A DNA stretch of 64,000 nt from Anolis sagrei (Eukaryota; Chordata; Lepidosauria; Squamata; Anolidae). Positions 43,200-54,529 of this stretch are shown here, piece by piece. Both the position numbers and the translations under genes were made by a program. The stretch spans positions 5,777,930 to 5,841,929 of the forward strand of contig NC_090027.1 of the NCBI RefSeq assembly GCF_037176765.1, written 5' to 3'. The notes under the pieces are model-generated. The model saw only the letters and a list, made by a program, of their open reading frames with translations. It searched no databases and was not told the origin of the DNA. How positions within the stretch are numbered: the first letter of the stretch is position 1; each line of letters starts with the position of its first letter.

Positions 43200-43905
43200 A
43201 ACTGAATTGTTCGACTGGGCAAAGCCATAATTTTCACCTGCAGCCATATATGTTTAATTGTTGGTCTGTTATGCCAGTAACTATGGTCTCCTGAACTATA
43301 AGGGTTGCAAAGCAAGGCATCAGAGTAAAAGCAAATAATGTAAAATTTTGATCCTGTACATTTAACTGCATTTTATTTTTACTCAGAGTGCAAGTGCCTC
43401 CAAGTGAACCTGCCTTGACGGAGACTTCTTCACAGGACAGAATTTAAAGTTGCTCAGGCCCTCTCAATCTTTTTTCCACCCTCTGCCTCTTTTCCCTCCG
43501 GTTCCCTACTTTGTGGCTTCCCTTTGCTGCAATGCGTCAAAGCAACGCTCTGTATTGTATAAACATGACAAAGCAAGTGCTCTTAGCAAAAAGAAAGGAA
43601 AGTGGGGGGAGAAAGAACAGCAGGAACGTCCCCACATAATGGGGTTTCGGCATATTTCTTTGGGCCTTCACCCCAGTATTATTTGTGACACACGTTTATT
43701 TGCTTGGAAATCTCAGCTGCAAAGGCAACAGAACTTTGTTGTTTGCATAGCAAGTACACCTAGTTGCCCTATCCCAGTCTGACCTATCTATCAGTTGTGG
43801 AGAGAAAATGTTGTTTAATTGTTGTTATGTTTATTACCTGCCCCTCTTTATGGTTTGAGGTAGGGTATGTCATAGTTTAAATACATAGATAATAGTCACC
43901 TATGT
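43200..43905. other. Intergenic sequence, nothing recognised
   Basis: Appears unique by eye, with no clear repeat, exon or splice pair. Confidence 0.35.
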
Positions 43906-43906
43906 T

Positions 43907-44440
43907 TTGTTGAGAGTTTTCCAGGCTGTATGGCCAAGTTCCAGAAGCATTCTCCCCTGACGTTTCACCCACATCTATGGTACGCATACTCAGAGGTTAT
44001 GAGGTCTGTGGGAAACTAGGAAAATTGGTTTATATATCTGTGGATTGTCCAGAGTGGGAAAAAAAACTCTAGTCTGCTTGAGGCAAGTGTAAATGTTGCA
44101 ATTGGCCACCTTGATTAGTATTCAATGGCCTAGCAATTTCAAGGTCTGGCTTCTTCCTGCCTGGGGGAATCCTTTGTTGGCCAGTTGGTCAAGATGGCCA
44201 ATTGCAACATTTACACATGCCTCAAGAGTTTTTTTCTCCCACCCTGGACATTCCACAGATATATAAACTCCACTTGCCTAGCTTCCAACAGACCTCACAA
44301 CTTCTGAGGATGCCATTGCCTGCCACTATTGCAGGCAAAATGTCAGGAGATAATGCTTCTGGAACATAGCCATACAGCTCGGAAAACTCACAACCACCCA
44401 GTGATTCTAGCCATAAAAGCCTTTGACAACACATGGAACA
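43907..44440. mobile_element. Penelope-like element fragments in two orientations
   Basis: 43907-44180 is minus (gttttccaggctgtatggcc; gacgtttcacccacatctat). 44185-44440 is plus, with tccacagatatataaactcc and the gaaaactcacaaccacccag end. Ribozyme-like blocks are degenerate in both. Confidence 0.8.
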
Positions 44441-44544
44441 AATAATGCTTTAGATGTCTGTTTACCAATGAACAGGGTTTGGTAAACAAACAGGATGAGC
44501 TTGAAGTCCTAGTGTAGGAAAATAACTTTTACTTTATTGACACT

Positions 44545-44890
44545 ACTTTGACTGCTGTGGCTCAGTGCTATAGAGTCAAGGGAGTTAGAGTTTGGTGAAG
44601 ACCCAACAGTCTTTGGTGTGGGTGAAATGTCAGGAGAGAATGCTTCTGGAACATAGCCATACAGCCCGGAAAACACACAACAAGCTAGCGATGCTGGCCA
44701 TGAAAGCTTTCAACAATACATCTTACTGAATCAATGTTATGAGATCATGGGAGCTGCTGTTTTTCAAGATCTTTAGCCTTCTCTGCCAAAGTATGCTGGT
44801 GCCGCACCAAACTACAACTCCCAGGATTCCATAGCACTGAGCCATGGCAGTGAAAGTGGTGCCAAACTGCATTAAGTCAACAGTGTAGAT
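44545..44890. repeat. MITE-like repeats and a PLE end
   Basis: Copies of the family with caaactacaactcccaggat and ccatagcactgagccatggc, interrupted at 44620-44720 by a PLE terminus (ggtgaaatgtcaggagagaa). The left part belongs to the inverted duplication with 20555-21050. Confidence 0.6.
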
Positions 44891-45157
44891 TTTTTTGTCA
44901 TGTCAGGAGAGACTTGAGAAGCTGCAAGTCACTTCTGTTGTGAGAGAATTGGCCGTCTGCAAGGACGTTGCCCAGGGGACGCCCGGATGATTTGTTGTTT
45001 TGTCATCCTTGTGGGAGGCTTCTCTCATGTCCCCGCATGAGGAGCTGGAGCTGGTAGAGGGAGCTCATCCGCCTCTCCCCGGATTTGAACCTGCGACCTG
45101 TCGGTCTTCAGTCCTGCCGACACAGGGGTTTAACCCACTGCTCCACTGGGGGCTCCT
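44891..45157 (-). repeat. SINE family B, near full length
   Basis: The reverse complement starts gagcccccagtggagcagtg with a box-A-like region, then box B ggttcaaatccgg. It ends tctcctgacatgacaaaaaa. A tRNA-headed squamate SINE different from families A and C. Confidence 0.85.
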
Positions 45158-45159
45158 AC

Positions 45160-45594
45160 AGTGTAGATGCATCCTTGCCACACATTAGCGAGGGTCGGAT
45201 TCAGTTTTTAAGCCCTTTCTGTTTCTATGTATCATTTGTTTCCTTCCAATTAAAATGTGATATGGTTGGAAGTGGGTGTTGTGTGGTTGTGTCACACCTG
45301 GATCTATTCTGGCAAGCATACAATGCTCTAACTTCCCAACTGAACATATTGCAGCAAACTGTTTCATCTTATCTCAATGCAAGCCCAGGACTGCCATGGA
45401 TATTACCTGCTATTTGTGCCCACACAAATGAGTTCAACCTTTAGATCCTTCCTACGTCTTAGAAGGAATCCTACTGCCTTCCGTGCATTTTCAAAAGTTA
45501 GGCTAATAAGCTCCCTTACTTGTGTTTGCTGGAGGTTTAACTCCATGTAAGAACAAATGAAGAGATTGCACTAATAGCAGGTGGGTTGAACCTA
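45160..45594. other. Intergenic sequence, nothing recognised
   Basis: No repeat, exon or RNA gene is visible. Confidence 0.35.
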
Positions 45595-45800
45595 GAACAT
45601 ATAATTATAGAGTTTTCTTACTGCTTTAACAGTATGGTTCCATTCTTTTGGTATCTTAGGGTGTCTAGTCTGGTGAGGCACCTGGAATTGTCTTAGGCAG
45701 TCCTTTCCCATGCATTTATGAGCAAGATTTTAAGTACTTCAGAAAGCTACAGATACCAGGTTTCCATAGATTGGAGTCATGGCAGGTCTCATTGTATAGG
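45595..45800 (+). repeat. Unassigned interspersed repeat (inverted match to 73-280)
   Basis: It shares gcacctggaattgtctt, gattttaagtacttcagaaa and ggtttccatagattgga with the reverse complement of 73-280. The two copies join a family A SINE at the same point. Confidence 0.55.
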
Positions 45801-46804
45801 TGAAGGTAAAGGTTTTCCCTTGACATTTTTTTTTATTAAATAATCTTTATTAGTTTTATACATATACAGAATGGATGAATATACCAGTACAAAAACAGAT
45901 ACACAAATACACAAAGAAAGGTTGGAGGGGGGGAGAGACTAGGGAAGAAAGAAGGGAAAAAGGGGGGGGGGCGGGGAGGGTAAAGAGAAGGGAAGGGGGA
46001 AGGGCAGAGGGGGGGGGGGGTAAAAGGGGGCGGGTGTGCTGCAAGACGTACAGCAACAGTATACAAGAGCCCTTGCTCGTCAACCACCCCAAAAAGGAAG
46101 GGAAAGGGCGGAAGACGGTGACTTCCATTTAGTTTCCATCAAGAGTGTCCTTAACTACTTTCCAGGAGTTGACAAATCGTCTCCTGGCTTTTCTTGCACC
46201 TCACTATTTATTCTTACAAATTGTCCGTGTCTCTTCTAGTTTGCTCCAGATTCATTAAGATTCATATTTCTTTTTTTCATATTCGTCAAAGTTGGACCAA
46301 TCTGTCTGCTTGATTGGTCTTCCAGAGCTGGATTTCAGCAAAAAGGTTAGTTTGTCCATGTCTCTTAACTCTGAAATTTTAACTAACCATTCTTCCAGAT
46401 CAGGTAACCGATCCTCTTTCCAGTGTCTAGCGATAACTATACGGGCTGCAGTAGAGAGGTACATCCACAAGACGTCTTCGTTAGGGCTAAGCGGTTTTCC
46501 CTTGACATGAAGTCCAGTTTCGTCTGACACTGGGGGTTGGTGCTCATCTCCATTTCTAGGCCAAAGAGCCGGCGTTGTCAATAGACACCTCCAAGGTCAT
46601 GTGGCTGGCATGACTGCATGGGCATTGCTACTTTCTACTGAAGTGGTACTTATTCGACTCACATTTGCATGTTTTCGAACTGCTAGGTTGGCAGAAGCTG
46701 GGGTTAACAGCAGGAGCTCACGCCACTCCCTGGATTTGAACCTGTGACCTTTTGGTCAGCAAGTTCAGCAGCTCAGCAGTTTAACCCACTGCACCACCAG
46801 GGGC
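45801..46804 (-). repeat. SINE family A split by an L1
   Basis: The tail (ggtaaaggttttcccttgac) is at 45801-45826. The rest is at 46493-46804, ending in a box-B-like ggatttgaacctgtgacc and the reversed tRNA-like head (cactgcaccaccaggggc). Confidence 0.9.
45827..46492 (-). mobile_element. L1 LINE 3' end inserted in a SINE
   Basis: The minus strand encodes the L1 ORF2 C-terminus (WMYLSTAARIVIARHWKEDR). The poly(A) end is reversed at 45827. A 16-bp target-site duplication (ggttttcccttgacat) is exact at 45811-45826 and 46493-46508. Long G and A runs (45925-46030) are internal. Confidence 0.9.
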
Positions 46805-46898
46805 ATATATATATATATATATATAATACTAATATTGTGTTATGCTTATAATACAATATATTGTATGTACATATAATATTGATCATAATATTATAATA

Positions 46899-47467
46899 TC
46901 TATATAAATAAAAATGTAATGTTCGTTTGTGGGATTAACAGAACTCAAGAACCACTGGACAAATTGATACCAAATTTGGACACAAGACACCTAACAACCC
47001 AATGTATGTCCTTCACACAAAACATTGATTGTGTCATTTGGGAGTTGTAGTTGCTGGGATTTATAGTTCACCTGCAATCAAAGAGCATTCTGAACCCCAC
47101 CAACGATGGAACTAAACCAAACTTGGCACACAGTTCTCCCATGACCAACAGGAAATACTGGAAGGGTTTCGTGGGCATTGTCCTTTGGTTTCGGAGTTGT
47201 AGTTCATCTACATCCAGGCAGCACTATGGACTCAAACAGTGATGGATCTGGACCAAACTCTACACGAATACCCGATATGCCCAAATTTGAACACTGGTGG
47301 AGTTTGGGGAAAATAAAATCTTGACATTTGGGAGTTGTAGTTGCTGGGATTTATAGTTCACCTACAGTCACAGAGCATTCTGAACCCCACCAATGATAGA
47401 ATTGGGCCAAACCTCCCACACAGAACCCCCATGTGGGCCACAGCAACACGTGGCCGGGTACAGCTAG
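46899..47467 (+). mobile_element. Non-autonomous Helitron, both ends present
   Basis: It starts TCtatataaataaaaatg and ends with a hairpin (gggccac ... gtggcc) a few bases before the terminal CTAG. It lies between an A and a T, as Helitrons do. No Rep/helicase coding. The body includes gggagttgtagttgctggga twice. Confidence 0.85.
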
Positions 47468-47483
47468 TAATACAATATAATAC

Positions 47484-47817
47484 TAGGTAAAGGTAAAGGT
47501 TTTCCCCTGACATTAAATCCAGTTGTGTCTGACTCTGGGAGTTGATGCTCATCTCCATTTCTAAGCCGAAGAGCCGGCGTTGTTCGTAGACACCTCCAAG
47601 GTCATGTGGCCGGCATGACTGTATGGAGTGCCATTACCTTCCTGCTGAAGTGGTACCTATTGATCTACTCACATTTGCTTGTTTTTGAACTGCTAGGTTG
47701 GCAGATGCTGGGGCTGACAGCAGGAGCTCATGGCGGTTCCCCAGATTTGACCCTGCAACCTTTCAGTCAGCAAGTTCAGCACCTCAGTGCTTTAACCCAC
47801 TGTGCCATCTGGGGCTC
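47484..47817 (-). repeat. SINE family A, near full length
   Basis: Tail at 47484, body (catctccatttctaagccga; gacacctccaaggtcatgtg), box-B-like region at about 47750 and head end (cactgtgccatctggggctc). Confidence 0.9.
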
Positions 47818-47819
47818 CT

Positions 47820-48225
47820 CTCATTGTATAGTTGTGCTTCAATTGAGAGGTGTTAATACACTCGTTGGTCAATGGAAATTTTGCTGCCTGGAGCAAAGGA
47901 TAAAATAGTTATCTCTTCAATTTCACATATAGAAGTGAACATGACTGGCATACAGCTCTGGAGGGGAGAATGAGGGAATATGGTTGGCAGGAATGTGTTG
48001 CTGCCCGCAGTATACGTCGCCTGAAGCAATTGCTTCTTTCTCCCTAATAGTAGGTCTGGTCTTTGGGAAAGCAGAACAGAGATCCCATTGAAAGATGACG
48101 ACAAGAAAATGGGAGACAGATGAGTTCTGATTAGGTGTGCTAAGCATTTGAGTTTTATCCACATCCTTAAAAATACAATTTGCCCCATAATACCCTGTAG
48201 AGTTGTCCAGACATTTTTGTCATTA
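47820..48225. other. Intergenic sequence, nothing recognised
   Basis: No repeat or exon seen by eye. Confidence 0.35.
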
Positions 48226-48227
48226 GG

Positions 48228-49497
48228 TTCTTGTGGGTTTTTTCGGGCTATAGAGCCATGTTCTAGAGGCATTTCTCCTGACGTTTCGCCTGCATCTATG
48301 GCAAGCATCTTCAGAGGTGTGAGGTCTGTTGGAAGTAGGAAAAATGGGTTTATATATCTGTGGAATGGCTGGGGTGGGGCAAGGAGCTCTTCCCTGCTGC
48401 AGTTAGGTGTGAATATTTAGCTGATCACCTTCATTAGCATTTGAAGGCTTGCCTGAGCCTGGGAAAATCTGTTGCTGGGAGGTGTTAATCTGTGCCTGGT
48501 TTTTTTCCTCTCTGTTGTTTAGCTGTTATAATTTTAGAGTTTTTTAATACTGGTAGCCAGATTTTGTTCATTTTCATGGTCTCTTCCTTTCTGTTGAAAT
48601 TGTCCACATGCTTGTGGATTTCAATGGCTTCTCTGTGTAGTCTGACATGGTGGTTGTTGGAGCGGTCCAGCATTTCTGTGTTCTCAAATAATATGCTGTG
48701 TCCAGGCTGGTTCATCAGGTACTCTGCTATGGCTGACTTCTCTGTTGGAACATTCACACCTAGCTCCAGCAGAGAAGAGCTGTTTGCCCCACCCCAGCCA
48801 TTCCACAGATATATAAACTAGGCCTGGGTAACAACGCAAAAATTTGTTTCTAAAATCGATTTGTATTTGGGGGGGGGGTTTCGATATTTAAAATAATTAC
48901 AAAATTTTCCTTTTAAAAAGTTTGATATTTACGAAATTTCGTAAATGGTAAAAAATTAACGAATCGATTTCCGAAACAATAACGAATCGATTCGTTAATG
49001 GCGGACGCGACCGCGAAATATGCTAAAAAACCTCCAAAAACTTCTGAAGCTTCCCTCTCCCTCTGTTCTTGACTGTTGGTGTGATATTATAATTTTTTTT
49101 CACTAATTAAACCATAAAACTGGCCCAGACATGCGGAAATAATAACGAAACGACCTCAGAACAATAACGAAACGAATACAATAACGAAATACGAAGCATT
49201 TACAAAACGTGTTTAAAAATTCGGTTTTTTTAATGATTGCTCCAGAATGGTTCGTTATCGTTTTGTAATTGGAAAAATTAACGAATTATTAACGAATTAT
49301 GAATTAACGAAACGAAACCGCCCAGGCCTAATATAAACCCATTTTTTCTACTTCCAACAGACCTCACACCTCTGAGGATGCTTGCCATAGATGCAGGCGA
49401 AACGTCAGGAGAAATGCCTCTAGAACATGGCTCTATAGCCCGAAAAAACCCACAAGAACCTAGTGATTCCAGCCATGAAAGCCTTCGACAATACATT
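48228..49497. mobile_element. Penelope-like element with inverted terminal blocks
   Basis: The left terminal block is minus (48228-48370) and the right one plus (49339-49497), both ending in the cgggctatagagccatg/catggctctatagcccg module. Between them, minus strand, is the PLE body. It includes ENTEMLDRSNNHHVRLHREA and IEIHKHVDNFNRKEETMKMN, the conserved end of the PLE GIY-YIG endonuclease region. Each terminal block holds an intact hammerhead-like core. A hAT MITE sits inside at 48819-49330. Confidence 0.85.
48819..49330. mobile_element. 512-bp non-autonomous hAT element with exact 8-bp target duplication
   Basis: Terminal inverted repeats TAGGCCTGGG / CCCAGGCCTA. The 8-bp duplication atataaac is perfect at 48811-48818 and 49331-49338. 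The TAGG start and 8-bp duplication are hallmarks of hAT transposons. The interior has many aacgaa(t/a) repeats and no coding capacity. Confidence 0.92.
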
Positions 49498-49559
49498 TTT
49501 GTCATGTTTTCCCTAGTCCACTTTATGCCTTTATTATAAATAGGAAGCGATTTCCACCC

Positions 49560-50952
49560 ACTCCTTGTGCCTAAAATGGTTTAAGGTGTCAGTGGTGGCT
49601 GGGAGGGCCTTTGCACAACTCAAACTTGTGTGCCAGCTGCGACCAAGTCTGACTTGGCCCGGGTGATCCATGCCTTGATTACATCCAAACTGGACTATTG
49701 CAATGCATTCTACGTGGGGCTGCCCTTGAAGTAGGTCCAGAAATTTGATCTGGTACAGCGGGCGGCAGCCAGGCTCCTTACTGGAGCAAACTATAGGGAG
49801 CACACAACATCCCTATTAAAACAGCTTCATTGGCTTCCGATAAGTTGGGGAGCCAAATTCAAGATGCAGGTCATGACCTATAAAGCCCTAAACTGTTCAG
49901 GCCCCGCCTATCTCCGTGATTGCATCTCCTTCTATGAACCAGGGCAAGCTCTAAGATCTTCTGGGGAGGCTCTCCTCTCGGTCCCACTACTGTTGGTGGG
50001 GACAAGAGAGAGGGCCTTCTCAGTGGTGGCCCCCCCATCTCCGGAATGCCCTTCCAAAGGAAATAAGACAGGCCCCATCCCTCCCCTCCTTTCGTAAGAG
50101 CTTGAAGACCTGGTGGTTTCAACAAACCTTTGAAAATGACCAGTTCTAACTCAGCCCCACACATTGTCTAGTACGGCCTTATTCTTCCTACCAATTACCC
50201 AGATTCTTTCGTCTAATCGGCCCCAGAATGAACAGCCACAGACCCCTACCTAATATTAATGTTGCCTACCATAGCACTGCACTTAATTCCTGGGCCCCCT
50301 AGAATTTTTGGGCTTGCACAAATCTTGGCCCAACCTTTTAAATTTTTAATTGCCTTGAACAGGCAGGATTACTTTTAATATATGTGTGTTATGGCAACAA
50401 TTTTTATGTTTATATTTTGTTTAATGTATTGTCGAAGGCTTTCATGGCTGGAATCACTAGGTTCTTGTGGGTTTTTTCGGGCTATAGGGCCATGTTCTAG
50501 AGGCATTTCTCCTGACGTTTCGCCTGCATCTATGGCAAGCATCCTCAGAGGTAGTGAGGTCTGTTGGAAGTAGGAAAAATGGGTTTATATATCTGTGGAA
50601 TGGCTGGGGTGGGGCAAGGAGCTCTTCCCTGCTGCAGTTAGGTGTGAATGTTTAGCTGATCACCTTCATTAGCATTTGAAGGCCTGCCTGAGTCTGGGAA
50701 AATCTGTTGCTGGGAGGTGTTAATCTGTGCCTGGTTTTTTCCTCTCTGTTGTTTAGCTGTTATAATTTTAGAGTTTTTTAATACTGGTAGCCAGATTTTG
50801 TTCATTTTCATGGTCTCTTCCTTTCTGTTGAAATTGTCCACATGCTTGGTGGACAATTTTGTTTGTTAATCTTATGGTTATGTTGTTTTTACTCTGTATG
50901 TTTTGTGATATTACTTGGGAACCGATCTGAGTCCCCTCGGGGAGGTGGAGCG

Positions 50953-50995
<43 letters not shown>

Positions 50996-50998
50996 AGG
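49560..50998 (+). mobile_element. L2-like LINE split by a PLE
   Basis: The coding remnant on + includes a piece with [19 protein letters not shown] and the usual L2 C-terminal order. The 3' part resumes at 50851 and ends ggaaccgatctgagtcccct followed by (TTA)n at 50955-50992. Confidence 0.85.
50421..50850 (-). mobile_element. Penelope-like element inserted in the L2 copy
   Basis: PLE terminus, intact hammerhead-like core (50513-50550, minus) and body ending in ccacatgcttggtggac. The flanks share attttgttt, a likely 9-bp target duplication. Confidence 0.85.
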
Positions 50999-51099
50999 GC
51001 TTCAAAGTTTGTTGAAATTTTCCCATCCTAGAGTGCATTTGACGTCAAAAATAATATTGGGGGGGGGGGTTCAACCCTCCAATTAGAGTTGTGCACAGA

Positions 51100-51540
51100 A
51101 CCATTTCCCTTCATTTCATCCATTATTTCATTACTTTTGTTACCTTTGGGAGCATGTAAGGGAAGGCCCCTCCTGGTACGAAAATCAGCTTGACACGAAA
51201 GCAAGCAGGAGTTGATCCTGGTTCCTCGCCTACTTTTCGTGAGCACATGGAGCTCCATGCCCCCTTGCCTTGGAAAGACTGCATGTGTGTGTGGCGTGCA
51301 GGCCCAGAAAGTGTGTTCACCTGTATGCAACCAATCACCTCCTCTAGAGTAAGAATGAGAAGTTGCCTGATGCCTCCTTGCCTCGGAAAGACAGTATGTG
51401 TGTGTGTGGCGTGCAGGCCCAGAAAGCTTGCATGTCTGCCTGCAGTTGAGCCTCCATTAGAGTAAGATTGAGAATTTGCCTCCTTTCCTTGGAAAGAGAT
51501 CGCATGTGTGTGTGACGTGCAGACCCAGAAAGCAGCCATG
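51100..51540. repeat. Tandem array of about 110-bp units
   Basis: Three to four units share ccttgccttggaaagac, gcatgtgtgtgtggcgtgca and ggcccagaaag. It continues in decayed form at 52708-52800 (acctctcctctagagtaaa) after the L2 insertion. Origin not recognised. Confidence 0.8.
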
Positions 51541-52707
51541 CTTATTTATTTATTTATTTATTTACTGCACTTGTAGACCGCCGTTCTCAGCCCTAGGGCG
51601 ACTCACGGCGGTGTACAACATATAAAAACAGGTACAATTTGCAACATAAGCAATATCACAAACAACAATAAACAACATCACTATCAATAATACAATTACA
51701 CTAAATCATTCGCGACGTCTCATCATTGAATCACAATCCAAATCTCGTTATCCATGTTCCGTTCCAGTCGTCATTGCCAATTGTTGCAGCATTTACTCAA
51801 ACGCCTTCTCAAACAACCACGTCTTTAGTCTCTTGCGGAATGTCATAAGGGAGGGCACCAGTCTGATGTCCACAGGGAGGGTGTTCCACAGCCGGGGGGC
51901 CACCACCGAGAAGGCCCTGTCCCTCGTCCCTGCCAGGCGTGCCTGTGAAGCAGGCGGGATCGAGAGAAGGGCCTCCCCGGACGATCTCAAACTCCTCGTG
52001 GGCTCATAGGCCGAGATGCGGTCAGACAGGTATTTTGGGCCGGAACCGTTTAGGGCTTTGTAGGCCAACACCAGCACCTTGAATTGGGCCCGGTAGCTGA
52101 TCGGCAGCCAGTGGAGCTGGTACAACAAGGGCGTTGTATGCTCCCTGCATCCTGCTCCTGTTAGTAACATGGCTGCCGTGCGCTGGACTAGCTGGAGCTT
52201 CCGGGCCGTCTTCAAGGGCAGCCCCACATAGAGAGTGTTGCAGTAGTCAAGGCGGGATGTGACCAGAGCGTGTACTACCGTGGCCAAGTCAGACTTCCCA
52301 AGGTACGGGCGCAGCTGGCGCACGAGCCTGAGCTGTGCAAACGCTCCCCTGGTCACCGCTGAAACCTGGGGATCCAGGCTCAACGATGAATCCAGGATCA
52401 CACCCAAGCTGCGAACCTGCGCCTTCAAGGGGAGTGCGACCCCATCCAGCACAGGCTGTAACCCTATACCCTGTTCAACCTTGCGACTGACCAGGAGTAC
52501 CTCTGTTTTGTCTGGATTCAATTTCAATTTGTTCGCCCTCATCCAGACCGTTACAGCAGCCAGGTACCGGTTCAGGACCTCGACAGCCTCCTTAGTAGCA
52601 GGTGGAAAGGAGTGACAGAGTTGGACATCATCTGCGTACAGATGACACCGTACCCCGAAACTCCGGATGATCTCACCCAGCGGCTTCATGTAGATATTAA
52701 ACAACAT
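51541..52707 (-). mobile_element. L2-like LINE, C-terminal 308 codons open
   Basis: The minus strand frame covers CHLYADDVQLCHSFPPATKE (with YADD), [40 protein letters not shown] and [20 protein letters not shown]. The 3' tail (attt)n is at 51541. Flanks share catgctt. This is the best-preserved L2 in the window, apparently fairly young, but 5'-truncated within the reverse transcriptase. Confidence 0.93.
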
Positions 52708-53094
52708 GCTTGCCTGCAACCTCTCCTCTAGAGTAAAAACAGGTAAGAAGCTTCCTTAAAGTACGCACCTGCCTGCAGCTTAGCACCTCTCCTCTAGCGT
52801 AAAACAGTTTCAATGCTTAAAATGATGGGAAGGGGAGGCTGGATCTGTAATTGGTTAAGCGGACAAACACAGAGGGGGATTCTCCCCAATGCTTCCTCTT
52901 CATCCTGGAAAGAAGTGACGAGCGGAGTGCCATCATCAGGATTCCATCCTGGGCCCGTTCCTGCTCAGGATCTTTATTAATGACTTATTAATGAAGGGTT
53001 AGAAGGCACGATCAAGTTTGCAGGCGACACCAAATTGGGAGGGAGAGGACAGCAGGACAGGAGCAGGATTCAAAACGATTTTGACAGATTAGAG

Positions 53095-53432
53095 AAGGGG
53101 TCCACAAACTTTTTAAACAGAGGGCTAGGTCATAGTCCCTCAAACTGTTGGAGGGCCAGAGTATAACTTGAAAAAAAAAGAATTTTATTTTATTTGTACT
53201 GCAAAAATCACTTAAAAACAATACAATAATTAAAATGAAGAACAATTTTACCAAATATAAACTTATTAGTGTTTTAATGGGAAGTGTGGACCTGCTTTTG
53301 GCTGATGAGATAGGATTGTTGTTGTTGTGTGCTTCAAGTTGTTTCAGACTTAGGTTGACCCTGAGCGAGGGCCGGGTAAATGACCTTGGAAGGCCGCATC
53401 CAGCCCCCTGGGCCTTAGTTTGAGGACCCCTG
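53095..53432. mobile_element. hAT MITE inside CR1 with 8-bp target duplication
   Basis: Ends aggggtccacaaacttt and agtttgaggacccctg. The 8-bp duplication gattagag is exact (53087-53094, 53433-53440). Charlie-like termini, no coding capacity. Confidence 0.9.
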
Positions 53433-53913
53433 GATTAGAGAAAATGGGCCAAAACTAACAAAATGAAGTTCAACAGGGACAAATGCAAGATACTCCACTT
53501 AGGCAGAAAAAAAACAAAATGCAAAGATACAGAATGGGGGACAATGCCTGGCTCGAGAGCAGAGCGTGTGAAAAAGATCTTGGAGTCCTTGTGGATAGCA
53601 AGTTAAACATGAGCCAACAATGTGATGCGGCAGCAAAAAAGCCAATGGGATTTTGGCCTGCATCAAGAGGAGTCCAGTGTCTAGACCAGGGGAAGTCATG
53701 CTCCCCATGCTCTATTCTGCCTTGGTTAGACCACACCTGGAATATTGTGTCCAATTCTGGGCACCACAATTCAAGAGAGATATTGACAAGCTGGAATGTG
53801 TCCAGAGGAGGGCGACTAAAATGATCAAGGGTCTGGAGAACAAGCCCTATGAGGAGCAGCTTCAAGAGCCGGGCATGTTTTTAGCCTGAAGAAGAGAAGG
53901 CTGAGAGGAGACA

Positions 53914-54317
53914 TTTATTTATCATGTCAGGGGCAACCAGACCATTGTATTACATTTCTAACAGAACAAAACAAACAAACAGATAAAAAAACACAAAATT
54001 TGCAAGCTTGGTAGTTGATTAAGTGTCCTTTGACCAGTACCTGGCCCCTTGGAGTGCCTCTGGTGTTGCCGCAAAGAGGTCCTCCATTGTGCATGTGGCA
54101 GGGCTCAGGTTGCAATGCAGCAGGTGGTCTGTGGTTTGCTCTTCTCCGCACTTGCATGTCGTGGACTCCACGTTGTGGCCCCATTTCTTGAGGTTGGCTC
54201 TGCATCTGGTGGTGCCAGAGCGCAGTCTGTTCAGCGCCTTCCAAGTTGCCCAGTCTTCTGTGTGCCCAGGGGGGAGTCTCTCATCTGGTTTCACCCATGC
54301 ATTGAGGTGCTGGGTAT
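53914..54317 (-). mobile_element. LINE fragment (family of 4453-6135) inside CR1
   Basis: The minus strand encodes [20 protein letters not shown] and [20 protein letters not shown]. The tail is reversed at the left (tcatgtcaggggcaaccaga). It replaces a few bases of the CR1 target. Confidence 0.88.
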
Positions 54318-54529
54318 AAGTATGTGAGAGGAAGTCACAGGGAGGAGGTAGCTAACTTGTTTTCTGCTGCCCTGGAGACTAGGACACAGAACAATGGCTT
54401 CAAGAAAGGAGATTACATCTGAACATTAGGAAGAACTTCCTGACTGTGAGAGCTGTTCAGCAGTGGAACTCTCTGCCCCGGAGTGTGGTGGAGGCTCCTT
54501 ATTTGGAAGCCTTTAAACAGGCTGGATCG

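Noticed and set aside
45801-46804. tRNA genes at SINE heads
   Set aside because: Only promoter-like A and B boxes are present; no cloverleaf with acceptor stem and anticodon arm was convincing.
51793-52719. 308-codon frame as a host gene
   Set aside because: It is the C-terminal reverse transcriptase part of an L2-like LINE present in many copies in this window.
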